Positions 56,137 to 64,000 of a stretch of DNA of 64,000 nt are shown here, in pieces (position 1 is the first letter of the stretch; the number at the start of each line of letters is the position of its first letter). The stretch is from positions 62,001 to 126,000 of the forward strand of contig DATMBG010000033.1 in assembly GCA_035559535.1 (NCBI GenBank). The letters run 5' to 3'. Source of the stretch: Candidatus Limnocylindrales bacterium. Its GTDB lineage: Bacteria; Moduliflexota; Moduliflexia; Moduliflexales; JAUQPW01. Made by a program: the position numbers and the translations under genes. Under the pieces are notes generated by a model that saw nothing but the letters and a program-made list of their open reading frames with translations, was not told the origin of the DNA and did not search any database.

Positions 56137-57114
56137 CTAGATAGTAATAGGAGAAGGAGTGAAAGTTAAGATAAAAAGAATTAAGGAGATCCATCCCAGG
56201 ATTTTTCTCTTTCGATCTAAAGGTGTGTAGGGGTTAACAGGGGCCGGATGCCCGAGTCGAACCATCAAGAGGAGGATAAGAACCCATAAGAACCAGCCCG
56301 GCCAGCCTACAGTTTCTAAGAAGGAGAGCATGGGAGATTCCTCCACACCCCATATCTTCAAGATCATACCGTTTAATCCAAGAATTCCTAACAGGGTCAG
56401 GATCGGGATAATCACTTTAGGTAGTTTTTTATGCTTTTCTCTTCCGAACATGGCATAAATGATATGGCCACCGTCGAGTTGTCCTACGGGAATGAGATTG
56501 AGCGAAGTAACCAGAAGGCCGACCCATCCAGCAAGAGCCATAGGATGGAGGAAAATATCATAACCTTGGGGCAGATCCCCCAGGGCTAATTTACCTAGAA
56601 GAGAAAATAAGAGGGAAGAACCTAAGCTGATGAAACCGGAAGTATGAGCCGGAACTGGCTCAATTTTAGATAAATAGAGTCCGATCAGGGTAACCGGAAT
56701 AGCCACCACTGCTCCGGCTAAGGGTCCGGCTACGCCTACATCGAAAAGAGCCCGTCGATCATAAAAGGGGGAACGGATTTTAATTAAAGCCCCGAAAGTT
56801 CCTAAGAAAAAAAGGGGGGTTCCGTCTGGAAGATAGGGAGGTGCTGGAATAAAGTAAGGGAGCGTGGCCTTGATCCCATGTTTTCTCGCCAGAAAATAAT
56901 GACCGAATTCATGACTTAATAAAATAGCCAGCAGGGGAATCGAGTAAAAAAAACCATGGGCTGCTGTAGTGGTGAATACGGTCAGAATAAATAAGAGCAC
57001 GTTGATCCATGGCCTGGGCCCTTTTTGGGCAGCTTCCAGGGTAACAGGAAAAGGACTTTCTCGCGCCGATTCTAAAAATCCATCTGAATTCAGGTCTAAG
57101 TCTCTTTCTCTCAT
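56137..57114 (-). CDS. Site-2 protease (M50)-type membrane metallopeptidase
   Basis: A 325-residue polytopic membrane protease. The zinc site H68-E69-x2-H72 is in LLSHEFGHYFLA, and the third metal Asp lies in LNLIPVGQLDGGHII near residue 215. It lacks a PDZ domain, which places it with the simpler S2P/EGY-like group, not RseP. The N-terminal 40 residues are cytoplasmic and acidic; about six to seven helices follow. It cuts transmembrane segments, for example of anti-sigma factors, but no such target is nearby. A gene-free 700-base region lies upstream. Confidence 0.9.
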   Translation of the reverse strand: MRERDLDLNSDGFLESARESPFPVTLEAAQKGPRPWINVLLFILTVFTTTAAHGFFYSIPLLAILLSHEFGHYFLARKHGIKATLPYFIPAPPYLPDGTPLFFLGTFGALIKIRSPFYDRRALFDVGVAGPLAGAVVAIPVTLIGLYLSKIEPVPAHTSGFISLGSSLLFSLLGKLALGDLPQGYDIFLHPMALAGWVGLLVTSLNLIPVGQLDGGHIIYAMFGREKHKKLPKVIIPILTLLGILGLNGMILKIWGVEESPMLSFLETVGWPGWFLWVLILLLMVRLGHPAPVNPYTPLDRKRKILGWISLILFILTFTPSPITI

Positions 57115-57758
57115 GAAATTTACCTATTTTTTTCTTTGTTGAGTTTGCGGGAAATTAAAAAAAAAATTAAAAGGTTAAGTGCTATCTCTGTTTATCAACA
57201 GGTACTTCACTTTGACCTCGAGTCACTCGAAGAATACAGGGGATAGGCTCCTGTCTACACAGATTTATCATACAATCTCGGGGAGTAGAATGCAAATTTT
57301 TTTGGTTGGAACAACTCTACGGACTGACAATAACAGAACATTTTCGCCTGTGTGCTTTGGTGAGTGAAGCAAGATAATCCCTTTAAGCCATAAGATGGCT
57401 TTGTCTCCCCGGTTTTGCTCTGGGCTTCAACTCGCCTCACTCCTCGCAAGGATATCTCGGGGTTGCGGACCGACATGCGGGTACAGGCCAACCTCTTCTT
57501 CCCCTAAAAGAGGAGAGGAAGTGGGACTTAAAAGTCACATATGCGACCGGGATATCCCACTTCTCTGCCCCTTCCATTCCGGTTTTTCCTCTTTATTTCC
57601 CCCTCTTCCGGGTCAGAAGCCTCCTTGGAACTGGGACAAGAATATCTCATCCCGTATCTGGAAAAGGAAAAGAATTCCCTAAAAGAATCCCGGCTGTAAG
57701 AATGCAACTATTTAGTTCTCCATAACTTAACGAAAATACCCTTCATGTTGTGAAAAAC
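57115..57758. other. Gene-free region upstream of the zinc-ribbon microprotein
   Basis: About 640 bases. Several short open frames exist on both strands, but none has an RBS or credible composition. An inverted pair GAAGTGGGA (57519-57527) and TCCCACTTC (57555-57563) could form a stem. I looked for RNase P, tmRNA, SRP and 6S-like signatures and did not find any. It could still hold an unrecognised RNA. Confidence 0.4.
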
Positions 57759-57773
57759 TGGTATAAAAATTGC
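57759..57773 (+). promoter_or_regulatory. Sigma-54-like promoter
   Basis: TGGTATAAAAATTGC (57759-57773) fits the sigma-54 -24/-12 layout TGG-N8-TTGC with correct spacing. It lies 57 bases upstream of the zinc-ribbon microprotein start, which has its own good RBS. Confidence 0.55.
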
Positions 57774-57830
57774 CTTTTTTAGTTCTTAGAAAAGATGAAT
57801 TTTAATTTTTCAACGAGTCAGGAGGGGGTT

Positions 57831-58001
57831 ATGATACCAAAGACGTGTCAATACTGTGGTCATCCGATTGATTCCTATTTAGACGACCTGGGTTGTTTAG
57901 AGTGTGGGGCTTCGTGCTGTCCGGCTTGTTCTTACAGTCCGGAGGATGTGGTTCATTGTGCGGAATGTGCCGAAGAAATTTTTGAGGTCCAGAGTCTCTA
58001 G
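57831..58001 (+). CDS. Zinc-ribbon microprotein
   Basis: Fifty-six residues with eight cysteines: TCQYCGHPI, GCLECGASCCPAC and VHCAECAEE. The CxxC pairs form one or two zinc-binding sites, suggesting a small nucleic-acid- or protein-binding factor. ATG 57831 is preferred over an upstream ATG at 57795 because AGGAGGGGGTT lies just before it. It lies behind a sigma-54-like site. The name is descriptive; I know of no proven function for similar proteins. Confidence 0.72.
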   Translation: MIPKTCQYCGHPIDSYLDDLGCLECGASCCPACSYSPEDVVHCAECAEEIFEVQSL

Positions 58002-58026
58002 GGGTTAGGTTAGGGGGTTGGGTGTA

Positions 58027-58086
58027 GTCCGTTATCCGTTGTTTCCTGCTTTGACTCCTCCTAACGGACAACAGGCAACCAACAAC
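58027..58086. repeat. Degenerate heptamer fold-back between the microprotein and lpxA
   Basis: Left half has units GTCCGTT, ATCCGTT and GTTTCCTG; right half has AACGGAC, AACAGGC and AACCAAC. They can pair imperfectly. It sits between convergent genes and has the same style as 11521-11585 and 12447-12515. Confidence 0.4.
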
Positions 58087-58093
58087 CAATCTG

Positions 58094-58909
58094 TCATTCA
58101 TCTTCTTCCATTTCCGCGGAAATCCTGGTCTGCCTGCGGGGGTTTCCCCTACAGATCCCACGTTTACTACTTTTGATAAACTCTATCATGTAACGAACCT
58201 CGGGGGATAATTCTTGAGCTTCCAACATCGAGAGGGCCTGGTGGATATTTAAACCGGATCTGAAGAGGGTTTTAAAAGCCCGCTGGATCTCCCTTCGTAC
58301 AGAAAGAGCATATCCGGCCCGTCTCAATCCAACGACATTAATCGCCTTAACGCAATTCCTTCCCTGGGCAATGAGAAAAGGGGGGACATCCTTGGACAGA
58401 GCAGACCAGCCACTTATCATGGCAAGTTTTCCAATCCGGGTAAATTGATGGATAACCACCCCCCCGGAGATAAAGGCCTGGTCTTCAATCTGGACATAAC
58501 CGGCTACCAGAGCATTGTTACATAAGATTACCTTGTTTCCAATGGTACAATTATGGGCAATATGAACCCCTCCCATGAAATAATTATCATGGCCGATATA
58601 GGTCATGGATCCTTTCTGAGTCCCCCGGTGAACGGTTACATTTTCCCGAAAAATATTCCGATGACCGATCTTTAGAAGACTTTCCTGATCTTTAAATCCC
58701 AGATCTTGGGGCTCATGGCCAATAATAGCTCCCATATGAATCTGGCAATCTTCCCCAATCTCCGTTGCCCCCAGAATATGGGCTCGTGCATAAATTTTTG
58801 TTCCTCTACCGATTTTAACATTTCCTTCAATAATGACGTAAGGGCCTATAAATACATCGGCTCCAATTTCAGCTTTAGGATCTATGATGGCTGTAGGATG
58901 AATAACCAT
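58094..58909 (-). CDS. lpxA: Acyl-ACP:UDP-N-acetylglucosamine O-acyltransferase (LpxA)
   Basis: A 271-residue left-handed beta-helix acyltransferase that starts lipid A synthesis by transferring a hydroxyacyl chain to UDP-GlcNAc. Hexapeptide repeats run from ATG 58909 (MVIHPTAIIDPKAEIGADVF, IGPYVIIEGNVKIGRG) to residue about 185. The catalytic histidine region GGVHIAHNCTIGNKV is intact. The C-terminal helical bundle is present, with a slightly longer, basic tail RGICRGNPRRQTR ending acidic. It implies a Gram-negative cell. The other lipid A genes are not in the window, so lpxA is not in the usual lpxD-fabZ-lpxA cluster here. Confidence 0.94.
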   Translation of the reverse strand: MVIHPTAIIDPKAEIGADVFIGPYVIIEGNVKIGRGTKIYARAHILGATEIGEDCQIHMGAIIGHEPQDLGFKDQESLLKIGHRNIFRENVTVHRGTQKGSMTYIGHDNYFMGGVHIAHNCTIGNKVILCNNALVAGYVQIEDQAFISGGVVIHQFTRIGKLAMISGWSALSKDVPPFLIAQGRNCVKAINVVGLRRAGYALSVRREIQRAFKTLFRSGLNIHQALSMLEAQELSPEVRYMIEFIKSSKRGICRGNPRRQTRISAEMEEDE

Positions 58910-58966
58910 ATTCAAAAATCAGAAGCGAAAGAAACCCTTTCCTTTTACCTTTCCAGCTTCCCTTTC

Positions 58967-59431
58967 TCAAGCATACTGACGGGCCCAATTCAAAACCGAG
59001 GGAAGTTCTTCTTCAATCTCCCAAAGACATCTTCGATAATCCTCCAAAAGACCCCCATAGGGGTCCTGGACCCCTCCTTTTTTCAGGGTATTGTTGGAAA
59101 ATTCGGTTAAAACAAAGGTCTTCTCAAGGGCTTCAGGAACTAATCGAACCACCTCCCATTTATGGTCTTCATTCATGGTTAAAATAAGACTGGCTTCCTG
59201 GATAATCTCCCTGGAAAGAGGTCGGGCTCTATGACCGGAGATGTCTACCCCTTTCTCCAGAGCTGCCTGAATAGCTTCCGGTGTACTGGTTGTATTGGGA
59301 TAAGCCCAGGTTCCCGCAGAGATAACGCGAACGTTGGTGATACCCTCTTCAATTAACTTTTTCTTCAGAAGACCTTCTGCCATAGGACTTCGACAGATAT
59401 TTCCGGTACAGACAAACAGGATCGTTTTCAT
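58967..59431 (-). CDS. Low-molecular-weight protein tyrosine phosphatase
   Basis: A 154-residue phosphatase with the P-loop C8-x5-R14 (VCTGNICRSPMAEG) and the general acid D123 in VQDPYGGLLEDYRRC. Members act as tyrosine or arginine phosphatases, and in bacteria often regulate polysaccharide export with a tyrosine kinase. No kinase or exporter is nearby. Two bases separate it from the giant AsmA-like gene upstream, so it is transcriptionally linked. Confidence 0.92.
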   Translation of the reverse strand: MKTILFVCTGNICRSPMAEGLLKKKLIEEGITNVRVISAGTWAYPNTTSTPEAIQAALEKGVDISGHRARPLSREIIQEASLILTMNEDHKWEVVRLVPEALEKTFVLTEFSNNTLKKGGVQDPYGGLLEDYRRCLWEIEEELPSVLNWARQYA

Positions 59432-59433
59432 AT

Positions 59434-62400
59434 TTATCTTCTCTTTTTGAAAATTTGATCCAATATACCTTTAGAAATATCTTCCAGTACCTCCTCAGGT
59501 TTTTTCTGAGCAGGCAGTTTCTCCTGGGATTCCAAAGGAGGTTGTGGTTCCGGAGAAGGCTGCTGCTCTGAGGAGGTCTGCGACGCTACATCCTGTTCCG
59601 TGTTTTTTTCTTTCTTTTTAAAAATTTTATCCAATCCCAATTGGATTCCTTTCTGAAGGGCTATATTTGCTGCAAATTTAACTACACTGTTTTGAATACC
59701 GGCCAGATTAAATTCCGGCTCAAAAAGTGTTCCTTCAATAGGAATAGGGAAAGGAATCGTTACTTTTCCATCACGTTCCGGAAAATATTTAACTAATTCT
59801 GGATAGTATTTAAAATCCTTGAAAAAACTGATCCGGCCCGTCAAATCCAGGGCCGTATTATTCAAACCCAGATTTCCTGTAATCTCTAAATCCATGTTAA
59901 GATTTTGGGTGGGATCTCTTACCTGGATCATCAGATCCCCGGTACCGGCCTGTCCATCCCGAATGTTAAAGTGACCTTTAAACAGGGAAAATTCTGTATC
60001 CGGAGGAGCTTTCTTAAATTGCTCACTCAAGGCCAGGAATTCCTTAGCCTTTCCAATCTGACCTATCCACTCAAAGAGTGGAGCCAGCTCGTGAAAGATA
60101 CTAAAAGCCGTGAATTTTCCATTTCGTATCTCCAGATCGCCACTTCCTGTAAGGGTTCTACTCAGTACCTGGGTGTCGAATCCTTTTCCCTGCAACTTCA
60201 TGTTAACAAAAAGCAATCCGTAGATGACGTGTTTCAAGGAGGTTTTTTCGGCAAAAAGTTTACGGGCATTAACTTGGGTCAGCCGGGTAGTAACTTCGTA
60301 AACCGCTGGGGTAGTGTTTAAATCTATTACCGCAGCTCCCTGATGGGTTCCGTCATAAAAATTGAAGACCAGGTTATTCAAGCGAATGACTTGGTCGGTC
60401 ATCTGAGCCTGGGTAGTCAGTCGGGAGAAATCGAATTCTTTGGCTGTCCCCTGGTCTACAGTAATCGTTCCTTGGGCCTGTATTTTCCTGAGTAAGTCTT
60501 CCAGGGACCCGGACCCTGGAATTTTCTGCACAGGCTGAGGAGTTCGGGACCCGGTGGGTTTTTCTTCCTTCATCTTAGGAAGGGGAGTTTCTTCTCCAGG
60601 GGCAGGTTTACGGGACCTGGAGGGTTTAGAGTCTTGGACAAGCTGAATCGGTTCCGGGGCCTGGTCTGCAAATGGGGTAGCAGCAACAAAAAAAATGGGT
60701 AATTCACCCCTTTCAGAGTCTCTATACTCCCAGGTTTCCGGATTCTTCTTCCAGGAGGCTTTCTTTTCCAGATCTTTTCCTTCCATCCATTCATCCAGAT
60801 TCAGTTTAGAAGCATGGAGATCAAATTGAACCTTAGGAGCGTTCAGATCCCTGATATTTAGATTACCTGTAAAAACAGAGCTTCCCAACTGGCCTGTTAA
60901 ATCTTTTACGGTTATTTCTCTTCCTGCTAAGACGGCAGAAGCCGAAAGATTTTCGATGGATTTGGGTAAATTGGGAAGGGCCAGCCGGACCTTTTTAAAA
61001 TTAATGGTCCCGTTAATTCCCCGACCTTCTGCAATATCTTCCCATTTCCCCTTCAGGCTCACGTCCAGGTCGATTTTTCCCTGATCATCGGGAGTCTCAG
61101 ACTGGAGAATCCAGGGGTTAAAAGCAAAGGCATTGGATCGCAGGTGAAGATCCCATAACGACGAAGCATAAGACTTCACTCCAGTTGGGTTAAAACCGGT
61201 TATAAAGCCTTTTATATCCAGAATCAAATCATTAATGTTGAGCCTAAGGGCTTCTATTTCAAATCGTTCCTTTTTGGCGATGACATCAAACTCCAATCGC
61301 CCGGGAATGCCGCTGGCTTTTTTAAACAGGATCCCATAGCTGGCTTCTCCTTTGTCTAAATTGACGGAACCTGTTAGACGAAGATTAGAGGGAGGACCTG
61401 CGGTTTTAACCTGGAGTCTGGTCGGACCTGTTAAATCAAGACCTTTAGGTAAAGAGGATTTGACCCGGGGTAATTTCTGCAAAAGTTTTTGTATATCGAA
61501 CTCATCGGTTACAATATCTAAATTAAGCTGAGGTTCGCGTTGGGGTGAAGCTCCGTTATAGGTTCTTGCTATGATTCCTTTAACCCTCAACTGGAGATCC
61601 TCCAACAGAAGGGTCAAGTTTTTAAGGGTCACATCTCCTTTACTCAGGCCGGCTTCTAAAGCCAGATCTGATTTAACCCCTTCCGGTTTTACAAAAAAAT
61701 CCTTATAACGGATCTGGTTTTTTGTTAAATCTACGCCGCTTTTTATTTCCAGGGCCTGGGGAGACCCCTCCACATGCACCTGGAGCTGGCCGGGGCCTGT
61801 TAAAATTAGATCGGCCAGGGACACGGTGGGAAGCAACTTATTTTGAAATTCCACCAGGTCAAAGGGGTTTGTACTGAGGTCCAGGTTAAGTTTTGGATTT
61901 TGGAGATTTTCAATGGAACCATCTATACGTAGGGCTAAGTTCCCCAAATGAAGGGAAGAGTTGGAAAGGTTCAGTGAAGAAAGCCCAGTACGGTCATCCT
62001 TTTTGATCTCTACATTAAAATCCAGATTACCCGGGACTCCCACCTGTTTTTGGAAAACCTGACCATACTGAAGATAGCCTTTATCCAGATTGATATTTCC
62101 GACCAGGGTCAAATTTTCCGGTTTCCCTTTAGGTTTTATACTAAAGCTGGTCTTACCCGACAAAATGACTTCCTCAGGCAAGAAGCCAGAAGCTACGGGA
62201 ATGGCTTTTAAAAGGGTAGCAACCTCAAAGGTATTACTATCGATTTGTAAATTTAAGTCCGGGTTCCCAGGACTTCCGATAGTTCCGGTAGCTTTCAAAA
62301 CCATGTCTTCCAGGGAGAAGGTGATATTGTCGATATTGAATTGGCCTGCGTCTAATCCTGCTTCAACCTTCAGATCTGATTTTATTTTAGCAGGCTTCGA

Positions 62401-64000
62401 GAAGAGATCTTTGTAACGAATCCCGTTATCGGTCAAGTCCAGATCTGTCATTACCTGGAGTTTATTTACGGGACCTTCCACCTGGAGTTTCAACTCCGTC
62501 GGACCCGTCAAAGTTACATCGGTGGGAAGCAAAGACGTACTGGCCGGTGTCAGTTGTTGTTGGAGTTCATCGAGTTTAAATTTATTGGTTACTACCTCCA
62601 GATGAATGGAGGGAGATAGGGAATCAGATTTTGAACCGATTCCCGTAACCGAACCGGTAGCGTTGAGTACCAAAGGACCTAACCGAAGGGTCAGATTCTC
62701 CAGGTTGAACTCATCTTCTCTACGCTTTGAACTAAATGCTAAATTCGCGGGGACGTCAGGAGCTTTATGAAGGAGAGACTTATATCTCAGTTCGCTCTGG
62801 TCAAAGTTAACCGAACCCTCGGCCAGTAAGTCTTTGAGCTTTCCTTTAAGGGAGATCGTCAAATTCCCGGGCCCTGAGATTTTTATTCCCTCTACACGAT
62901 CCGGACTTGAGGAGGCTTTAGAAGCAGATTTAGAATCAATCCCTGCCGTACGGGGGAAGAGTTCCATAAGTTTCTCGGGTAAAAAGGACTGGGAGGTTAT
63001 TTTCAAATCTACAGCGGGCTCACCGGTTTTTAAATCTCCTACGGTTCCTGCCACGACCATTTGCACGTCGTTGATATTCACCGCCAGATTGGAAAGGGTT
63101 AAAGTATCTCCTCCAAAGTGACCTTCAAAGACGATCTGCCCCGGCACTCCTCGGGGTTTAGAAAAGATATTCTTGTATTGGATCTGACTTTCCTTGAGGT
63201 CAATAGTCCCTGTCAAGGTAAGATCCTGGAGAGAGCCTTGGGGTTGAAGGGCAATACTTGCGATCCCCTCCAGGTGAAGCGGAGGATGGCCATCGGTTCT
63301 TAATAAGGTAGGACGTGCTTCGGGGGGAAAGAGCGCAAAGAGTTTATTCCAGTCCAGATTTTCGAGTTTAATAGACAGGTTTATTTGCGGTTTTGTCTTT
63401 ACATTCTCAACCTCACCGGATATATCCATCATGATGGCTGCAGTTGTGACATTGGAATGAACAACCTTTAAATCTCCTTCCCGAAGGTTTATCGACAGGG
63501 CCCCATCAACGGCTGCGTTCACTCCCTTTAACGGAGAAGTAAAGATTTCCGGGTCTTTCCATAAAAAGTCCGTAACTTTGAGTGTCCCCTCGGAGTTGAT
63601 ATAAGCCCCTAACTTACCCGTAAGTTTAATTTCTCCTCCCACTGCACCATCAATGAGTTCTGCACCAATATGCCTTTTGTAATAGGGGGCAAAGCGAGAT
63701 AGATCGACCTCTTCCAGTCTGGCTTTTAGGGCAAATTCCATATCCTTCCAATGACCCTTTCGAGGAAGTGGACCAATCGTCCCGGAGGCATGGATGGTGG
63801 CAGGAGTAGATTTGGTAGTTCCTCCGGTGGAAGGTTTTTCTCCATTAACAGATGTGGTCAATGTAAAGGGAACCCGGGAGTCAGGGGCAATGTCTTGAGC
63901 TTCCAGGTTGATATGGGAGAAAGTCGTTTCTTTATTCACCTTAAAATCCTGGATCATAACCGTTCCATTAACAATTCTGAATAGATCGATAGAAAAAGGA
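59434..64000 (-). CDS. Giant AsmA-family protein, N terminus beyond the window
   Basis: At least 1520 residues; the frame stays open to the right edge (upstream residues PFSIDLFRIVNGTV precede ATG 63957), so the start lies outside. The chain is a long series of about seven related beta-rich units of roughly 115-120 residues (about 60775-63300), each with DLTxNxIRYKDLFxKP-like and LxLTGPxxLxVxxEG motifs. Then comes a Pro/Lys-rich break (about 60500-60700) and the C-terminal AsmA domain (GSLEDLLRKIQAQGTITVDQ, GFDTQVLSRTLTGSGDLEIR) ending in a Glu/Pro/Gln-rich tail. AsmA/TamB/YhdP-type proteins span the periplasm and move phospholipids to the outer membrane. The tyrosine phosphatase follows two bases after its stop. 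Confidence 0.86.
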   Translation of the reverse strand, partial: PFSIDLFRIVNGTVMIQDFKVNKETTFSHINLEAQDIAPDSRVPFTLTTSVNGEKPSTGGTTKSTPATIHASGTIGPLPRKGHWKDMEFALKARLEEVDLSRFAPYYKRHIGAELIDGAVGGEIKLTGKLGAYINSEGTLKVTDFLWKDPEIFTSPLKGVNAAVDGALSINLREGDLKVVHSNVTTAAIMMDISGEVENVKTKPQINLSIKLENLDWNKLFALFPPEARPTLLRTDGHPPLHLEGIASIALQPQGSLQDLTLTGTIDLKESQIQYKNIFSKPRGVPGQIVFEGHFGGDTLTLSNLAVNINDVQMVVAGTVGDLKTGEPAVDLKITSQSFLPEKLMELFPRTAGIDSKSASKASSSPDRVEGIKISGPGNLTISLKGKLKDLLAEGSVNFDQSELRYKSLLHKAPDVPANLAFSSKRREDEFNLENLTLRLGPLVLNATGSVTGIGSKSDSLSPSIHLEVVTNKFKLDELQQQLTPASTSLLPTDVTLTGPTELKLQVEGPVNKLQVMTDLDLTDNGIRYKDLFSKPAKIKSDLKVEAGLDAGQFNIDNITFSLEDMVLKATGTIGSPGNPDLNLQIDSNTFEVATLLKAIPVASGFLPEEVILSGKTSFSIKPKGKPENLTLVGNINLDKGYLQYGQVFQKQVGVPGNLDFNVEIKKDDRTGLSSLNLSNSSLHLGNLALRIDGSIENLQNPKLNLDLSTNPFDLVEFQNKLLPTVSLADLILTGPGQLQVHVEGSPQALEIKSGVDLTKNQIRYKDFFVKPEGVKSDLALEAGLSKGDVTLKNLTLLLEDLQLRVKGIIARTYNGASPQREPQLNLDIVTDEFDIQKLLQKLPRVKSSLPKGLDLTGPTRLQVKTAGPPSNLRLTGSVNLDKGEASYGILFKKASGIPGRLEFDVIAKKERFEIEALRLNINDLILDIKGFITGFNPTGVKSYASSLWDLHLRSNAFAFNPWILQSETPDDQGKIDLDVSLKGKWEDIAEGRGINGTINFKKVRLALPNLPKSIENLSASAVLAGREITVKDLTGQLGSSVFTGNLNIRDLNAPKVQFDLHASKLNLDEWMEGKDLEKKASWKKNPETWEYRDSERGELPIFFVAATPFADQAPEPIQLVQDSKPSRSRKPAPGEETPLPKMKEEKPTGSRTPQPVQKIPGSGSLEDLLRKIQAQGTITVDQGTAKEFDFSRLTTQAQMTDQVIRLNNLVFNFYDGTHQGAAVIDLNTTPAVYEVTTRLTQVNARKLFAEKTSLKHVIYGLLFVNMKLQGKGFDTQVLSRTLTGSGDLEIRNGKFTAFSIFHELAPLFEWIGQIGKAKEFLALSEQFKKAPPDTEFSLFKGHFNIRDGQAGTGDLMIQVRDPTQNLNMDLEITGNLGLNNTALDLTGRISFFKDFKYYPELVKYFPERDGKVTIPFPIPIEGTLFEPEFNLAGIQNSVVKFAANIALQKGIQLGLDKIFKKKEKNTEQDVASQTSSEQQPSPEPQPPLESQEKLPAQKKPEEVLEDISKGILDQIFKKRR

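Noticed and set aside
57179-57682. Three overlapping short ORFs upstream of the zinc-ribbon microprotein
   Set aside because: No RBS, biased composition and different frames overlap; not supported as genes.
1-64000. tRNA, rRNA, CRISPR array, IS element or prophage
   Set aside because: No T-arm-like GGTTCGAATCC motifs in a cloverleaf context, no regular spaced repeats and no transposase- or phage-like proteins were found by eye.

Overview
The window looks like chromosome from a Gram-negative bacterium of a poorly sampled lineage. LpxA, lipoprotein signals and a giant AsmA-like protein imply an outer membrane. Base composition is moderate, somewhat AT-rich between genes. Many products (paired NDP-forming acyl-CoA synthetase and MaoC enzymes, HyuA, intradiol dioxygenase, large GT-C membrane proteins) are typical of metabolically versatile uncultured soil, sediment or marine bacteria. 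I do not assign a phylum. I saw no rRNA or tRNA gene, CRISPR array, transposase or phage module.

Layout. 1-1500 holds the end of a membrane protein and a frameshifted remnant. 1611-6072 is a small catabolic block (amidohydrolase, MaoC hydratase, ADP-forming acyl-CoA ligase). 6235-9733 has a secreted M28 peptidase and a GT-C-like membrane protein. 10568-12436 is a pair of ABC sugar permeases without partner subunits, followed by Hsp33. 13453-21726 holds envelope and housekeeping genes (zinc-ribbon and membrane pair, M23 lipoprotein, CCA-adding enzyme, an SH3/coiled-coil/L7-L12-like membrane protein, a TPR protein and a 615-residue membrane-anchored protein). 21813-35086 is rich in large membrane glycosyltransferase-like proteins, with an aminotransferase, an M23 peptidase and a metallo-beta-lactamase-fold hydrolase. 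35807-40493 is a minus-strand three-gene unit: a winged-helix protein, a 1006-residue AAA plus FtsK double ATPase, and an unknown protein. This is the best candidate here for an undescribed system. 40685-47387 holds a methyltransferase-NudC pair, a beta-helix protein, an enolase-superfamily enzyme, a small monooxygenase and a J-domain/DUF1566 fusion. 47418-55267 is a minus-strand catabolic run (HyuA, solute-binding protein, FAD monooxygenase, SDR, intradiol dioxygenase, MhpD-like hydratase). 55401-64000 has a HAD phosphatase, an M50-type protease, a zinc-ribbon microprotein behind a sigma-54-like promoter, lpxA, a low-molecular-weight tyrosine phosphatase and the giant AsmA-like protein running off the window.

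The most striking genome-scale pattern is a set of short palindromic or hairpin DNA elements. One class is a 28-bp palindrome with half-site GTA(G/C)GGGC-N4-GG, present at least five times. Others are built from degenerate 7-8-base units or C-rich/G-rich arms. They lie between genes, often convergent ones, and also inside coding sequences without breaking the frame, adding peptide segments to at least six proteins. This resembles the logic of Rickettsia palindromic elements but with different sequences.
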